A stretch of 28,049 nt of DNA from a virus, in IMG/VR virus record IMGVR_UViG_3300042691_043022, positions 1 to 28,049 of that record; one strand, written 5' to 3'. Below the pieces are notes generated by a model. The model searched no databases. It saw only the letters and a list, made by a program, of their open reading frames with translations, and was not told where the DNA came from. Below, piece after piece: positions 1 through 6,310 of this stretch (within the stretch, counting starts at the first letter, position 1; the number at the start of each line of letters is the position of its first letter). The position numbers and the translations under genes are program-made.

Positions 1-56
1 GCGACCAGAAGCTGTACGCGAACGTGCGGATGCGGTTCATCCGGTCGGGGCGGTAA
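1..56 (+). CDS. C-terminal end of an upstream gene (cut by window edge)
   Basis: Frame 3 is open from the window edge to a TAA stop at 54-56 and encodes the last 17 residues of a protein, ending RMRFIRSGR. A strong intrinsic terminator follows 28 bases later on the same strand, which supports this being the true end of a plus-strand gene. Too little is present to name a family. Confidence 0.6.
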   Translation, partial: DQKLYANVRMRFIRSGR

Positions 57-82
57 GACCGCCCACACGTTGGCTTGACTTG

Positions 83-116
83 AAGGCCCGGGGGACTACA
101 CTCCCGGGCCTTTTTT
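83..116 (+). terminator. Rho-independent terminator
   Basis: A 10-bp GC-rich stem (85-94 pairing with 101-110, one G-T wobble) closes a six-base ACTACA loop and is followed directly by six T (111-116). Two A-T pairs (83-84 with 111-112) can extend the stem. It sits between the cut-off upstream gene and the ribosome binding site (120-125) of the next plus-strand gene. There is no space for a promoter after it, so it may act as an attenuator rather than a full stop. Confidence 0.85.
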
Positions 117-132
117 CGTGGAGGGCACAGAC

Positions 133-525
133 ATGTGGGTGAGTAGCGACGGCATCAACGCAGGAAAAGTCCAACCCGTGGCGAGAGTCGCGTTGCGGTT
201 CATGAACGACGGGCGATCCAAGGAGGGGGCGTTTGTCCTGGAGCCCTTTTATCGCTGCGAGGTGTGGACGTGCCGGCGCAAGTGGGGGGTTGGCCCGAAG
301 GAGTGGGCATGGCGCCCGGTGTCGCGACTCCGCCACGAGAGGGTGGGGAATGTCGTTATTGACATGGTGATGCGCTTTGGGAACTCCCCCACATGTGCGC
401 ACACCCAGGGTCAAGGCATCACCGAGATGGCCCAAAGCCTCCAGCGTGAGAACAAATTCCTCGACCTGAATGTCCATCAGGTGGGGGACACTCTTGTCTA
501 CGCACAGCTGAACTTTGTGGTGTAG
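133..525 (+). CDS. Hypothetical protein, 130 aa
   Basis: I do not recognise the family. ATG at 133 is preferred over an in-frame GTG at 118 because GGAGGG (120-125) lies seven bases upstream of it. The protein is soluble-looking, with no signal peptide or membrane segment. It is basic and Trp/Arg-rich in the middle (residues about 45-70) and ends in a hydrophobic stretch, YAQLNFVV. It is the first gene after the terminator and lies eight bases before the DNA polymerase, so it is probably co-transcribed with the replication genes. An accessory replication or early host-takeover role would fit the position, but nothing in the sequence shows one. Confidence 0.7.
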   Translation: MWVSSDGINAGKVQPVARVALRFMNDGRSKEGAFVLEPFYRCEVWTCRRKWGVGPKEWAWRPVSRLRHERVGNVVIDMVMRFGNSPTCAHTQGQGITEMAQSLQRENKFLDLNVHQVGDTLVYAQLNFVV

Positions 526-533
526 AATTCCCC

Positions 534-3293
534 ATGGTCGTTACGGCGCTGCATCTGGAGAAGGCGCAAGCCAAGCCTGCACGTTGCCAGACCTGCCCGG
601 GCTATGCCTGGGGGACTCACGGTTACATGGCGAAGCCCGACGGGAAGTCCGACCTCGGGGTGCTCCTCGTCACTGAGGCATTGTCGGATGTTGATGCTGA
701 GCATGGCAAGCCCTTTCAGGGGCGGGCCGGCTTGGCACTAGACCAGATGCTCCAGCGGGGAGATCTCCGCCGGGAGCAGTTTCTCATCGACAGCACGTTG
801 AGGTGTGTGCCGCCCCGAGGGGAGAAAGGGGTGTTGCTGTATGGGCGTGACGAGGTCGCGGCCTGCGGGCATCACCTCGACGCCACTATCGCCCTGCACC
901 GGCCCCGGGTGATTGTCCCCCTGGGGGAGGCCGCCCTTCGCCGAGTGCTGGGGCTCGACTATCTCCCCAAGGGGGAGAAGTTCCTGACGCGTCGTGGCTA
1001 CCCCGAGTGGAGCATCCGCTACAACGCGTGGGTGGTGCCGACCTTCGCCCCGAGTTGGCTGATGTCGGGGCAGCGGCATCTGACACCGGTCTTTCTGGCG
1101 GATCTCCGCAAGGCGATGAGGATTGCGAAGGAGGGGTTCGCCCCCCTGCACGCCCGCCTCATCAGCGACCCGTCGCTGGACACGGTGGAGCGATTCGTTG
1201 GCGACTTCGAGCGAGCGCTCGCCGCTGGCGAGGATGTCTCCTTGGCCTATGACATCGAAACCCCCTACAAGGCGGACGCAGACGATGAAGGCAGTCTGGA
1301 AATCGACGACCCTACCTACATCATCCTCCGGATTGGCTTCGCCTGGAGAGACACCGAAGCTTTGTCGCTGGCTTGGGAGCCTCACTACCTGCCGTATATC
1401 GGTCGGTTGCTCTCCAGCCATGCCCGGAAGCTCACCTGGAATGGGCGGTATGACGCCCCCAGAGTGGCCCGGGCAGGTTTTCCTGCCGCGGGGGAAGAAC
1501 ACGACCTGATGTGGGCGTTCCACATCCTGGAGTCGGACAAGCCGAAGGGGTTGGGGTTTGTTGCCTCCTACCTACTCCATGAAGTCCCCCGGTGGAAGCA
1601 CCTCGCGAACAACGAGCCGGGGAAATACAACGCCCTCGACGCCTTGGTGACCAAGCGCCTGGAGGGCGCCATCATCCCGGCGCTGAAGGCGACCGAACAA
1701 TGGTCGGTGTTTGATCGACACATTGTGAAGCTCGACCGGATTCTGGACGCGATGTCGAAACGGGGGGTCAGGCAGAATGCGACCGCCCGCGTGGAGTTCG
1801 CACGGAGGTTTGCTGCCGAGCTGGATGTCATCACCGCCAAGATGGCGGCGGCGATCCCGCCTGCGGCTCGCCGTCAGAAGGTCTACAAGACGAAACCGAA
1901 GGACACGACCACCGGGGAGTTCATCACCCGGGAGGTGGTGAAGGCGCTGCCAGTGTGCAGCAGCTGTGGACTGGAAAAACCGAAGAAGGACCATTTCAAG
2001 CTCTACAAGAAGAAGGTCAACCCCTGCGCCGGGGCGGAAGTCGTGGCGTCGATGAGACCCAAGCAAGAGTGGGTCCGCTTGGAACCCTTCGTCCCGAGTA
2101 ACGACCAACTGAAGCGGTACCTGGAGTTCAAGGGCCACCAGGCGATCATCGACCGGGGGTCCAGGGCCCCGACGTTTAATCTCTTGGCGCTGAAGAAGTT
2201 GTGGGCGAAGTACGACACCGATCCGGTGTACCCGCTGGTGGCGGAGTATCGGGAGGTGGAGACCATCCTAGCACGGTATCTGGGGTGGCCCGTGCAGGTT
2301 GCGACGGGAGAGTGGGGAGTGCAGGGGGGTATGCCTGTCGGACACGATGGGCGGATTCACACCACCTTCCTTCATAACCCGTCGACGCTGCGCCTCTCAT
2401 CGCAGGCCCCGAACCTCCAGAACATGCCGCGAGGCGGGAAGAGTGAGGTCCAGAGCAGTGTCAAGAAACTCATCGTGGCTGACCCCGGAGAGGAACTCTT
2501 CGAGCTTGACTACAAGGCGATTGAGGCTGTCCTCGTGGGTTACCTGGCGAGGTCGGCGCGGTATGTTCGCCTGGCGAAACTTGGCGTCCACGACTTCCTC
2601 AACGCTCACATTCTCATCCGGGAAGGGAAGATCAGCGCAGAGTCCCGACCAGAGTTGGCGTGGAGTGACGCCGACCTCAAGGCACTCTTCAAAGACCTGA
2701 AGACACACTTCGACCACGAGCGGAATATCGCCAAGAGGATCGTGCACCTCAGCAATTACGGAGGGACCCCTCATCGCATCCGGGAGTCGAACCCGGAGTT
2801 GTTTCCGACGATCCGCCATGCGGCATCCCTACAGGGCCTCTACTTTGAGGTGTGTCCCGAGATCCGGCGCTGGCAGCAGGAGAGTGTGGAAAGGGCCGAC
2901 AACGGCGCCCAGATGCGCAATGCCTTCAACTACGTCCATCACTTTTTCCATGTGAAGGAGTGGTTCAGGCATGACGGGCGATGGGAGTGGAAGTGGGGAG
3001 AGGACGCCAAGGCGGTGCTCGCCTTCCAACCACAGAGTCTCGCCGCGGCTATCATCAAGGAGGCGATGATTAGGATCGACGAGGCGGGGTATGGGGACTA
3101 TCTCCTCCTGCAGGTGCATGACTCCCTGCTGGGGCGCGCACCGAAGACGCAGGTCGATGAGGTGCAGGCCACCATTCAGCGCATCATGGAAGAGCCAGTT
3201 CCCCAACTGCCGATGTCGGTGCTGGGGGACGAGGGCTATCTGCAAATCGAAGTCGAAGGGAAGAGAGGGACCGTATGGGGAGAGATGAAGTGA
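534..3293 (+). CDS. Family A DNA polymerase with N-terminal 4Fe-4S UDG-like domain and 3'-5' exonuclease
   Basis: Replicative phage polymerase of 919 aa. Residues ~1-205 resemble a family-4/5 uracil-DNA glycosylase: four cysteines placed like the iron-sulphur ligands (C18, C21, C91, C111) and a GKPFQGRAG motif at 58-66. The usual GE(A/G)PG motif reads TEALS (47-51), and the HPS motif reads APS (172-174), so glycosylase activity is doubtful. Residues ~230-395 are a DnaQ-like proofreading exonuclease with Exo I D240/E242, Exo II N303/D307 and Exo III Y365/D369. The polymerase domain has motif A D659 (ELDYKAIE), motif B R730, K734, Y742, G743, and motif C H862-D863. The position matching E. coli Phe762 is His738, and motif C is HDS instead of HDE. 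A C475-x2-C478...H487...C498 insert precedes the palm. A UDG-polymerase fusion is known from phage SPO1 and of similar size. The start has only a weak ribosome binding site. It overlaps the ATPase gene by 19 bases. Confidence 0.95.
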   Translation: MVVTALHLEKAQAKPARCQTCPGYAWGTHGYMAKPDGKSDLGVLLVTEALSDVDAEHGKPFQGRAGLALDQMLQRGDLRREQFLIDSTLRCVPPRGEKGVLLYGRDEVAACGHHLDATIALHRPRVIVPLGEAALRRVLGLDYLPKGEKFLTRRGYPEWSIRYNAWVVPTFAPSWLMSGQRHLTPVFLADLRKAMRIAKEGFAPLHARLISDPSLDTVERFVGDFERALAAGEDVSLAYDIETPYKADADDEGSLEIDDPTYIILRIGFAWRDTEALSLAWEPHYLPYIGRLLSSHARKLTWNGRYDAPRVARAGFPAAGEEHDLMWAFHILESDKPKGLGFVASYLLHEVPRWKHLANNEPGKYNALDALVTKRLEGAIIPALKATEQWSVFDRHIVKLDRILDAMSKRGVRQNATARVEFARRFAAELDVITAKMAAAIPPAARRQKVYKTKPKDTTTGEFITREVVKALPVCSSCGLEKPKKDHFKLYKKKVNPCAGAEVVASMRPKQEWVRLEPFVPSNDQLKRYLEFKGHQAIIDRGSRAPTFNLLALKKLWAKYDTDPVYPLVAEYREVETILARYLGWPVQVATGEWGVQGGMPVGHDGRIHTTFLHNPSTLRLSSQAPNLQNMPRGGKSEVQSSVKKLIVADPGEELFELDYKAIEAVLVGYLARSARYVRLAKLGVHDFLNAHILIREGKISAESRPELAWSDADLKALFKDLKTHFDHERNIAKRIVHLSNYGGTPHRIRESNPELFPTIRHAASLQGLYFEVCPEIRRWQQESVERADNGAQMRNAFNYVHHFFHVKEWFRHDGRWEWKWGEDAKAVLAFQPQSLAAAIIKEAMIRIDEAGYGDYLLLQVHDSLLGRAPKTQVDEVQATIQRIMEEPVPQLPMSVLGDEGYLQIEVEGKRGTVWGEMK

Positions 3294-4654
3294 GGCCTGG
3301 GGTGGCACCCGCAGCGGCGCCGGAGCAGGACACTGCGGCGGAGATCCGCGCCATCATTGCGAAGTCGAAGTCCACAGTGATTTCCAACTTCAGCCCGGCG
3401 GATGCTGACACTCGCTACGGGGGGTTGTTTGAGACGCTCGGCACACGTCGGGGATATATCTTCAACGCCACCGATCGGTGGGCGACAGTCGACAACTACT
3501 GGACGCCGAAGCTGACCCTCGGGAAGATCGACCTCGACACCGTCGACGATGACGATGACGACGATGACCCGTTTGCGAAGCTAGCGGAGGCGGTCGCCGC
3601 TAGTGCTGCCGAGCAAGCAGCAATGCTGGACCTCGCGAAGAAAGACCTCCACAACCCCACCCAGTGGCTGGTGAACAAGCTGGAGCTGTTGGGGTTTAAG
3701 GTCTTGGCGGCAGGGGTGCCGGGGCCACCACGCTATCCCAGTTCAGATCTCCTTCTGGAGACTCCTGGTGCGCTGATCGCCTTCAACCGTACGGGGGACT
3801 CCCTTAGTGTCGCCCTGCTGGCGGACAACCTCAAACGCCTCGACGAGGTGCATGGGAACCTTCGGGTGGCGTTCCCGGAGAAGGCTCGCCCGGCGATTGT
3901 CGCCGCTGATGGTACCCCCCGCTGCACGGTGTCGTTCTGGAGCTACGGGCAGCATGGGCCGGATGTCACGCCGCGGAATCTGGAGGTCGTGGACTGGGAG
4001 AAGTCGCGATTCAACTACCCGGTCGAGACCCAGAAGGCGCTGGAGAACCTGATGGCGTGGCAGCCGGCTCGTTCCGGGCAACTCCTCCTGTGGCATGGGC
4101 CTCCCGGCACCGGCAAGACCTGGGGAATCCGCGCCCTGGCGTGGGCGTGGAGGGAGTGGTGTACCGTGCACTACGTGATGGACACGGCGAACCTCCTGTC
4201 AGGTCCCCCGGCCTACACCAAGGCGTTGTTTCTCCACACTGACCGGGGGAGAAAGGAAGGTAAGGCGCAGCCCAAGTGGCGACTGGTTGTGCTGGAGGAC
4301 GCTGGGGAGTTGATCTCCCAGGATGCGCGGGAACAGGCCGGGCAGGGACTCTCCCGACTCCTGAACATCGCCGACGGGTTGCTCGGGCAGGGCAGCCGCA
4401 CTGTGATGCTGATCACGACGAATGAGAACATCGACGCTCTGCACCCGGCGATCAAACGCCCGGGAAGGTGCCACGCGAATGTCAACTTCCCGACGTTCGG
4501 CACCCGCGAGGCGAACACCTGGTTTCAGGCGAGTGGGGTGGACTACACCACGGCTCGTCCCATGACCTTGGCAGAGATGTTCGAGCAGCGGGATAGCCGC
4601 CTCCAGCAGGTGGAGGTGGGCAAGGTGAAGGAGAAAGCGATGGGGTTCAAGTGA
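3275..4654 (+). CDS. AAA-family ATPase
   Basis: ATPase of 459 aa with Walker A GPPGTGKT (275-282, Lys281), a Walker B ending in E341-D342 (VVLEDAGE), sensor-1 Asn383 (TTNEN) and an RPGR arginine-finger segment (395-398). The LED form of Walker B and the HPAIKRPGR block resemble BCS1-type AAA proteins. From memory they also resemble actinobacterial ATPases annotated with DUF5925 (GLSRLLN...DGLLGQG block). The N-terminal ~270 residues are a separate mixed domain with an eight-residue poly-Asp stretch near residues 91-98. The start codon lies inside the end of the polymerase gene and follows a good ribosome binding site (AGAGAGGG), so the two are translationally linked. A helicase-loader, clamp-loader-like or other DNA-remodelling role fits the position but is inferred. 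Confidence 0.9.
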   Translation: MGRDEVRPGVAPAAAPEQDTAAEIRAIIAKSKSTVISNFSPADADTRYGGLFETLGTRRGYIFNATDRWATVDNYWTPKLTLGKIDLDTVDDDDDDDDPFAKLAEAVAASAAEQAAMLDLAKKDLHNPTQWLVNKLELLGFKVLAAGVPGPPRYPSSDLLLETPGALIAFNRTGDSLSVALLADNLKRLDEVHGNLRVAFPEKARPAIVAADGTPRCTVSFWSYGQHGPDVTPRNLEVVDWEKSRFNYPVETQKALENLMAWQPARSGQLLLWHGPPGTGKTWGIRALAWAWREWCTVHYVMDTANLLSGPPAYTKALFLHTDRGRKEGKAQPKWRLVVLEDAGELISQDAREQAGQGLSRLLNIADGLLGQGSRTVMLITTNENIDALHPAIKRPGRCHANVNFPTFGTREANTWFQASGVDYTTARPMTLAEMFEQRDSRLQQVEVGKVKEKAMGFK

Positions 4655-5235
4655 GCGCACTGAGGATTGGAGTCGATGTCGATGGGGTCCTGGCGCAGTT
4701 CACCCGCGCCTACGCCCAGCTCATCAAGACCCGAACCATGAAGGTCATCCCGGAGGATGCCCATACGTGGAACTGGGCGCGCGCTCACGGCATCACCAAG
4801 CAGGAGGAGGACGACGCGTGGAAGTGGATCAAGGCGAATGGCTGGTGGTGGGGGACCTTTGACCCGTACGACACGGCGGAACTTGCGCCGCTGCTTCGGG
4901 CGTGGGAACACGCAACGGACCTCTATTTCATCACCTCCCGGCCGGGGGCAGGAGTACAGCGCACCACAGCGTTGTGGATTCGGGAGCACTTCGCTGTGGG
5001 GAACCCCCATGTGCTGATCGCCCAACGCCCGTCCGACAAGGCGGATATCGTGACGGGGCTGGGGTTGACCCACTTCGTCGACGACAAGGCGGAGACTGTC
5101 GTGGAGGTGATGGATGCCTATCCGCGTTGCGCTACGCGACTCCTCACCCGGCCGTGGAATGAAGAGGCCGGACAACTCGGTAACTGGCGTATTGCTCGCC
5201 TGAATGAACTAGTAGAAATTGAGGTGCCCGCATGA
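4651..5235 (+). CDS. HAD-superfamily 5'-nucleotidase (5'(3')-deoxyribonucleotidase type)
   Basis: Protein of 194 aa with HAD motif I DVDGV (nucleophile D9, acid/base D11), motif II ITSRP (T95/S96), a lysine-containing segment SDKAD, and motif IV VDDKAE (D144/D145). This is the layout of the NT5C-type phosphatases that remove phosphate from (deoxy)nucleoside monophosphates, and the length is typical of the family. GTG at 4651 overlaps the stop codon of the ATPase (GTGA), so translation is coupled. In a replication operon it would act on cytoplasmic dNMP pools, for instance to remove dUMP/dTMP or to recycle nucleotides. The precise substrate cannot be read from the sequence. Confidence 0.85.
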   Translation: MSALRIGVDVDGVLAQFTRAYAQLIKTRTMKVIPEDAHTWNWARAHGITKQEEDDAWKWIKANGWWWGTFDPYDTAELAPLLRAWEHATDLYFITSRPGAGVQRTTALWIREHFAVGNPHVLIAQRPSDKADIVTGLGLTHFVDDKAETVVEVMDAYPRCATRLLTRPWNEEAGQLGNWRIARLNELVEIEVPA

Positions 5236-5444
5236 TATGCTACCTGCAAATCCTGCGGACAGACGGCTTGGCGAAGGAAACACGCTTTAATGACTTCCCC
5301 CTCGCGGTTGCCGTGGCCCGCACTTACCTCGATGACCTGGAGTTCATCGAGACCCTAAAGGTGGTGGATGATGACCGACGACTCTTGTGGGCCTGGGAAC
5401 GAGGCGGTGGCGAGCGAACCACAACAGCTAACGCTGCCGTTTGA
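5232..5444 (+). CDS. Small hypothetical protein, 70 aa
   Basis: I do not recognise it. The start overlaps the nucleotidase stop in an ATGA, typical of coupled phage genes, and the last 77 bases overlap the next gene in another frame. The N-terminal ~55 residues look like a compact alpha/beta domain (MICYLQILRTDGL, then a helix AVAVARTYLDDLEF and a strand LKVVDDDRRLLWAWE). The C-terminus is low-complexity Gly/Thr and lies in the overlap. It could be a small accessory replication protein. Confidence 0.6.
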   Translation: MICYLQILRTDGLAKETRFNDFPLAVAVARTYLDDLEFIETLKVVDDDRRLLWAWERGGGERTTTANAAV

Positions 5445-5625
5445 GGCGCCGGCGACACCCGCCACGGCGATGGTTCGTGTGGAGGTGCAGCCCCTGGGGC
5501 CGTTTGTGCACTACTTCCCGGCAGGCCTCAGCAGCGAGGAGATCATCCGCCTCACTGCGACGCTCACCCAGTGGAAGTACACGACGAAGGTTGTGGAAGT
5601 GGCGCCGGTGGAGGAGAGGGCATGA
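5368..5625 (+). CDS. Small protein with a beta-clamp-binding-like motif, 85 aa
   Basis: I do not recognise a named family. ATG 5368 and ATG 5371 are both possible. AAGGTGG just upstream is better spaced from 5371. Residues 20-25 read QLTLPF, close to the bacterial beta-sliding-clamp-binding consensus (QL[S/D]LF and the six-residue QLxLxF form), within an otherwise disordered Ala/Pro-rich N-terminus. The C-terminal half (MVRVEVQPLGPFVHYF onward) looks like a small folded unit with a helix containing SSEEIIRLTATLTQW. Position next to the polymerase and ATPase makes a clamp or replisome contact plausible, but this is inference. It overlaps both neighbours. Confidence 0.65.
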   Translation: MMTDDSCGPGNEAVASEPQQLTLPFEAPATPATAMVRVEVQPLGPFVHYFPAGLSSEEIIRLTATLTQWKYTTKVVEVAPVEERA

Positions 5626-6026
5626 CCACACGGGAGTTTGATGTCACGCGCCAGGAGCTGCTTGACTACGCCGAGGGGGTGCAGATCGCCAAGCGCCCGG
5701 GCTACACCATCGGCGACACTGACGTGCTGAGGAACTTCAAGGCGGTGGGAGAGAGGGTGGGGATTACCCCCGGGCAGGTGTTGGCCGTCTACATGCTGAA
5801 GCATGTCGATGCTGTGACGGCTATTCTCTGCAAGCCGGATCTCCCCGTAGCGGAGGCCCCGCTGGGGAGGTTTGCGGACCTGATTAATTACGCGCAGCTG
5901 GGGTTTGCGCTGCACAAGGAGAGCGAGGGGTTTGAAGTTGAAGGACCTTACGCTGAAGACGACGTCTGCGGGTGTGTTGACTGTATCTGCGCGCCAGACG
6001 CTACTGGTTACCCTGGTGAAGGCTGA
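5622..6026 (+). CDS. DUF1599-like protein (nucleotide modification associated domain 1 type)
   Basis: Protein of 134 aa. ATG 5622 is chosen because it overlaps the upstream stop as ATGA and follows GGAGGAGAGGG. An in-frame ATG at 5571 would lengthen it with low-complexity sequence. The pattern LRNFKAVGERVGITPGQV (about 33-50), then MLKHVDAVTAIL, then LGRFADLINYAQLGFAL is the helical NF...KH...DLINY signature I associate with DUF1599, a phage-enriched family named as nucleotide-modification associated. The family's reaction is not established to my knowledge. The C-terminus is Cys-rich (DDVCGCVDCICAPD) and could bind metal, although it is overlapped by another possible reading frame. It closes the nucleotide/replication operon. 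Confidence 0.75.
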   Translation: MTTREFDVTRQELLDYAEGVQIAKRPGYTIGDTDVLRNFKAVGERVGITPGQVLAVYMLKHVDAVTAILCKPDLPVAEAPLGRFADLINYAQLGFALHKESEGFEVEGPYAEDDVCGCVDCICAPDATGYPGEG

Positions 6027-6111
6027 GGCGGATCGAGAGGCGCTGTTCGCCGCCTTGAACGGCGCGGCTTCGCTACAGGAGTCTCAGCCACGATCATACC
6101 CCTTGGAATGA
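5932..6111 (+). CDS. Possible small overlapping gene, 59 aa
   Basis: A TTG at 5932 follows GCGAGGGG and opens a frame reading LKLKDLTLKTTSAGVLTVSA, which looks like two beta strands, then a helix KAEADREALFAALN, and ends at 6111. The composition is protein-like, but the first two-thirds lie inside the DUF1599-like gene in another frame and the end lies opposite the minus-strand gene 6008-6310. The non-ATG start and full overlap make this a weak call. Confidence 0.3.
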   Translation: MKLKDLTLKTTSAGVLTVSARQTLLVTLVKAEADREALFAALNGAASLQESQPRSYPLE

Positions 6112-6310
6112 AGGTGACGCCGCGCAGGCCCCCGTCTTGGTCCTCCTCCTGCGCGATCGTCACCCCGACAGGGTCGGACAGCACAACAAGCCCGTAGGTG
6201 GTGAACCTCACGGGCTTGTGGTGTTTTTGGCGGAGTTCATCAGCGGTGAAGGCGCCGTCGGGAGAGTGGGCGTCATCCCACACAATGGCGAAGAGAGGAA
6301 GGCTTGGCAT
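6008..6310 (-). CDS. Small phage protein, same family as the 6779-7015 product, 100 aa
   Basis: The protein begins MPSLPLFAIVWDDAHSPDG and contains a beta-rich core with VWDDAHS, KPVRFTTYGLVV, VGVTIAQEED and VTFIPRGMIV, ending in a basic then Pro-rich tail. The core aligns by eye with the 78-aa product of 6779-7015 (shared [VI]W-x-DA, PV, G-x-[VL]V, [VI]T, IPR), so two copies of one unknown family lie here. ATG 6310 is preferred; an upstream in-frame ATG at 6382 would add a Asn/Ala-rich leader. No clear ribosome binding site is seen. The gene is convergent with the replication operon (19-base overlap of 3' ends) and its start codon overlaps that of a plus-strand gene. Confidence 0.65.
   Translation of the reverse strand: MPSLPLFAIVWDDAHSPDGAFTADELRQKHHKPVRFTTYGLVVLSDPVGVTIAQEEDQDGGLRGVTFIPRGMIVAETPVAKPRRSRRRTAPLDPPQPSPG
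6186..6228 (+). terminator. Terminator-like hairpin inside an antisense gene
   Basis: A perfect 10-bp inverted repeat, ACAAGCCCGT (6186-6195) and ACGGGCTTGT (6210-6219), extends inward by an AGGT/ACCT stem with a single bulged C. Four bases later there is a run of five T (6224-6228). On the plus strand this is a credible, if imperfect, intrinsic terminator for the replication operon ending at 6026 or 6111. It lies within the coding region of the minus-strand gene 6008-6310. Confidence 0.5.

Noticed and set aside
6041-6058. CGCCG...CGGCG hairpin after the replication operon
   Set aside because: The stem is only five bases and no T run follows on either strand, so it is not a convincing terminator.
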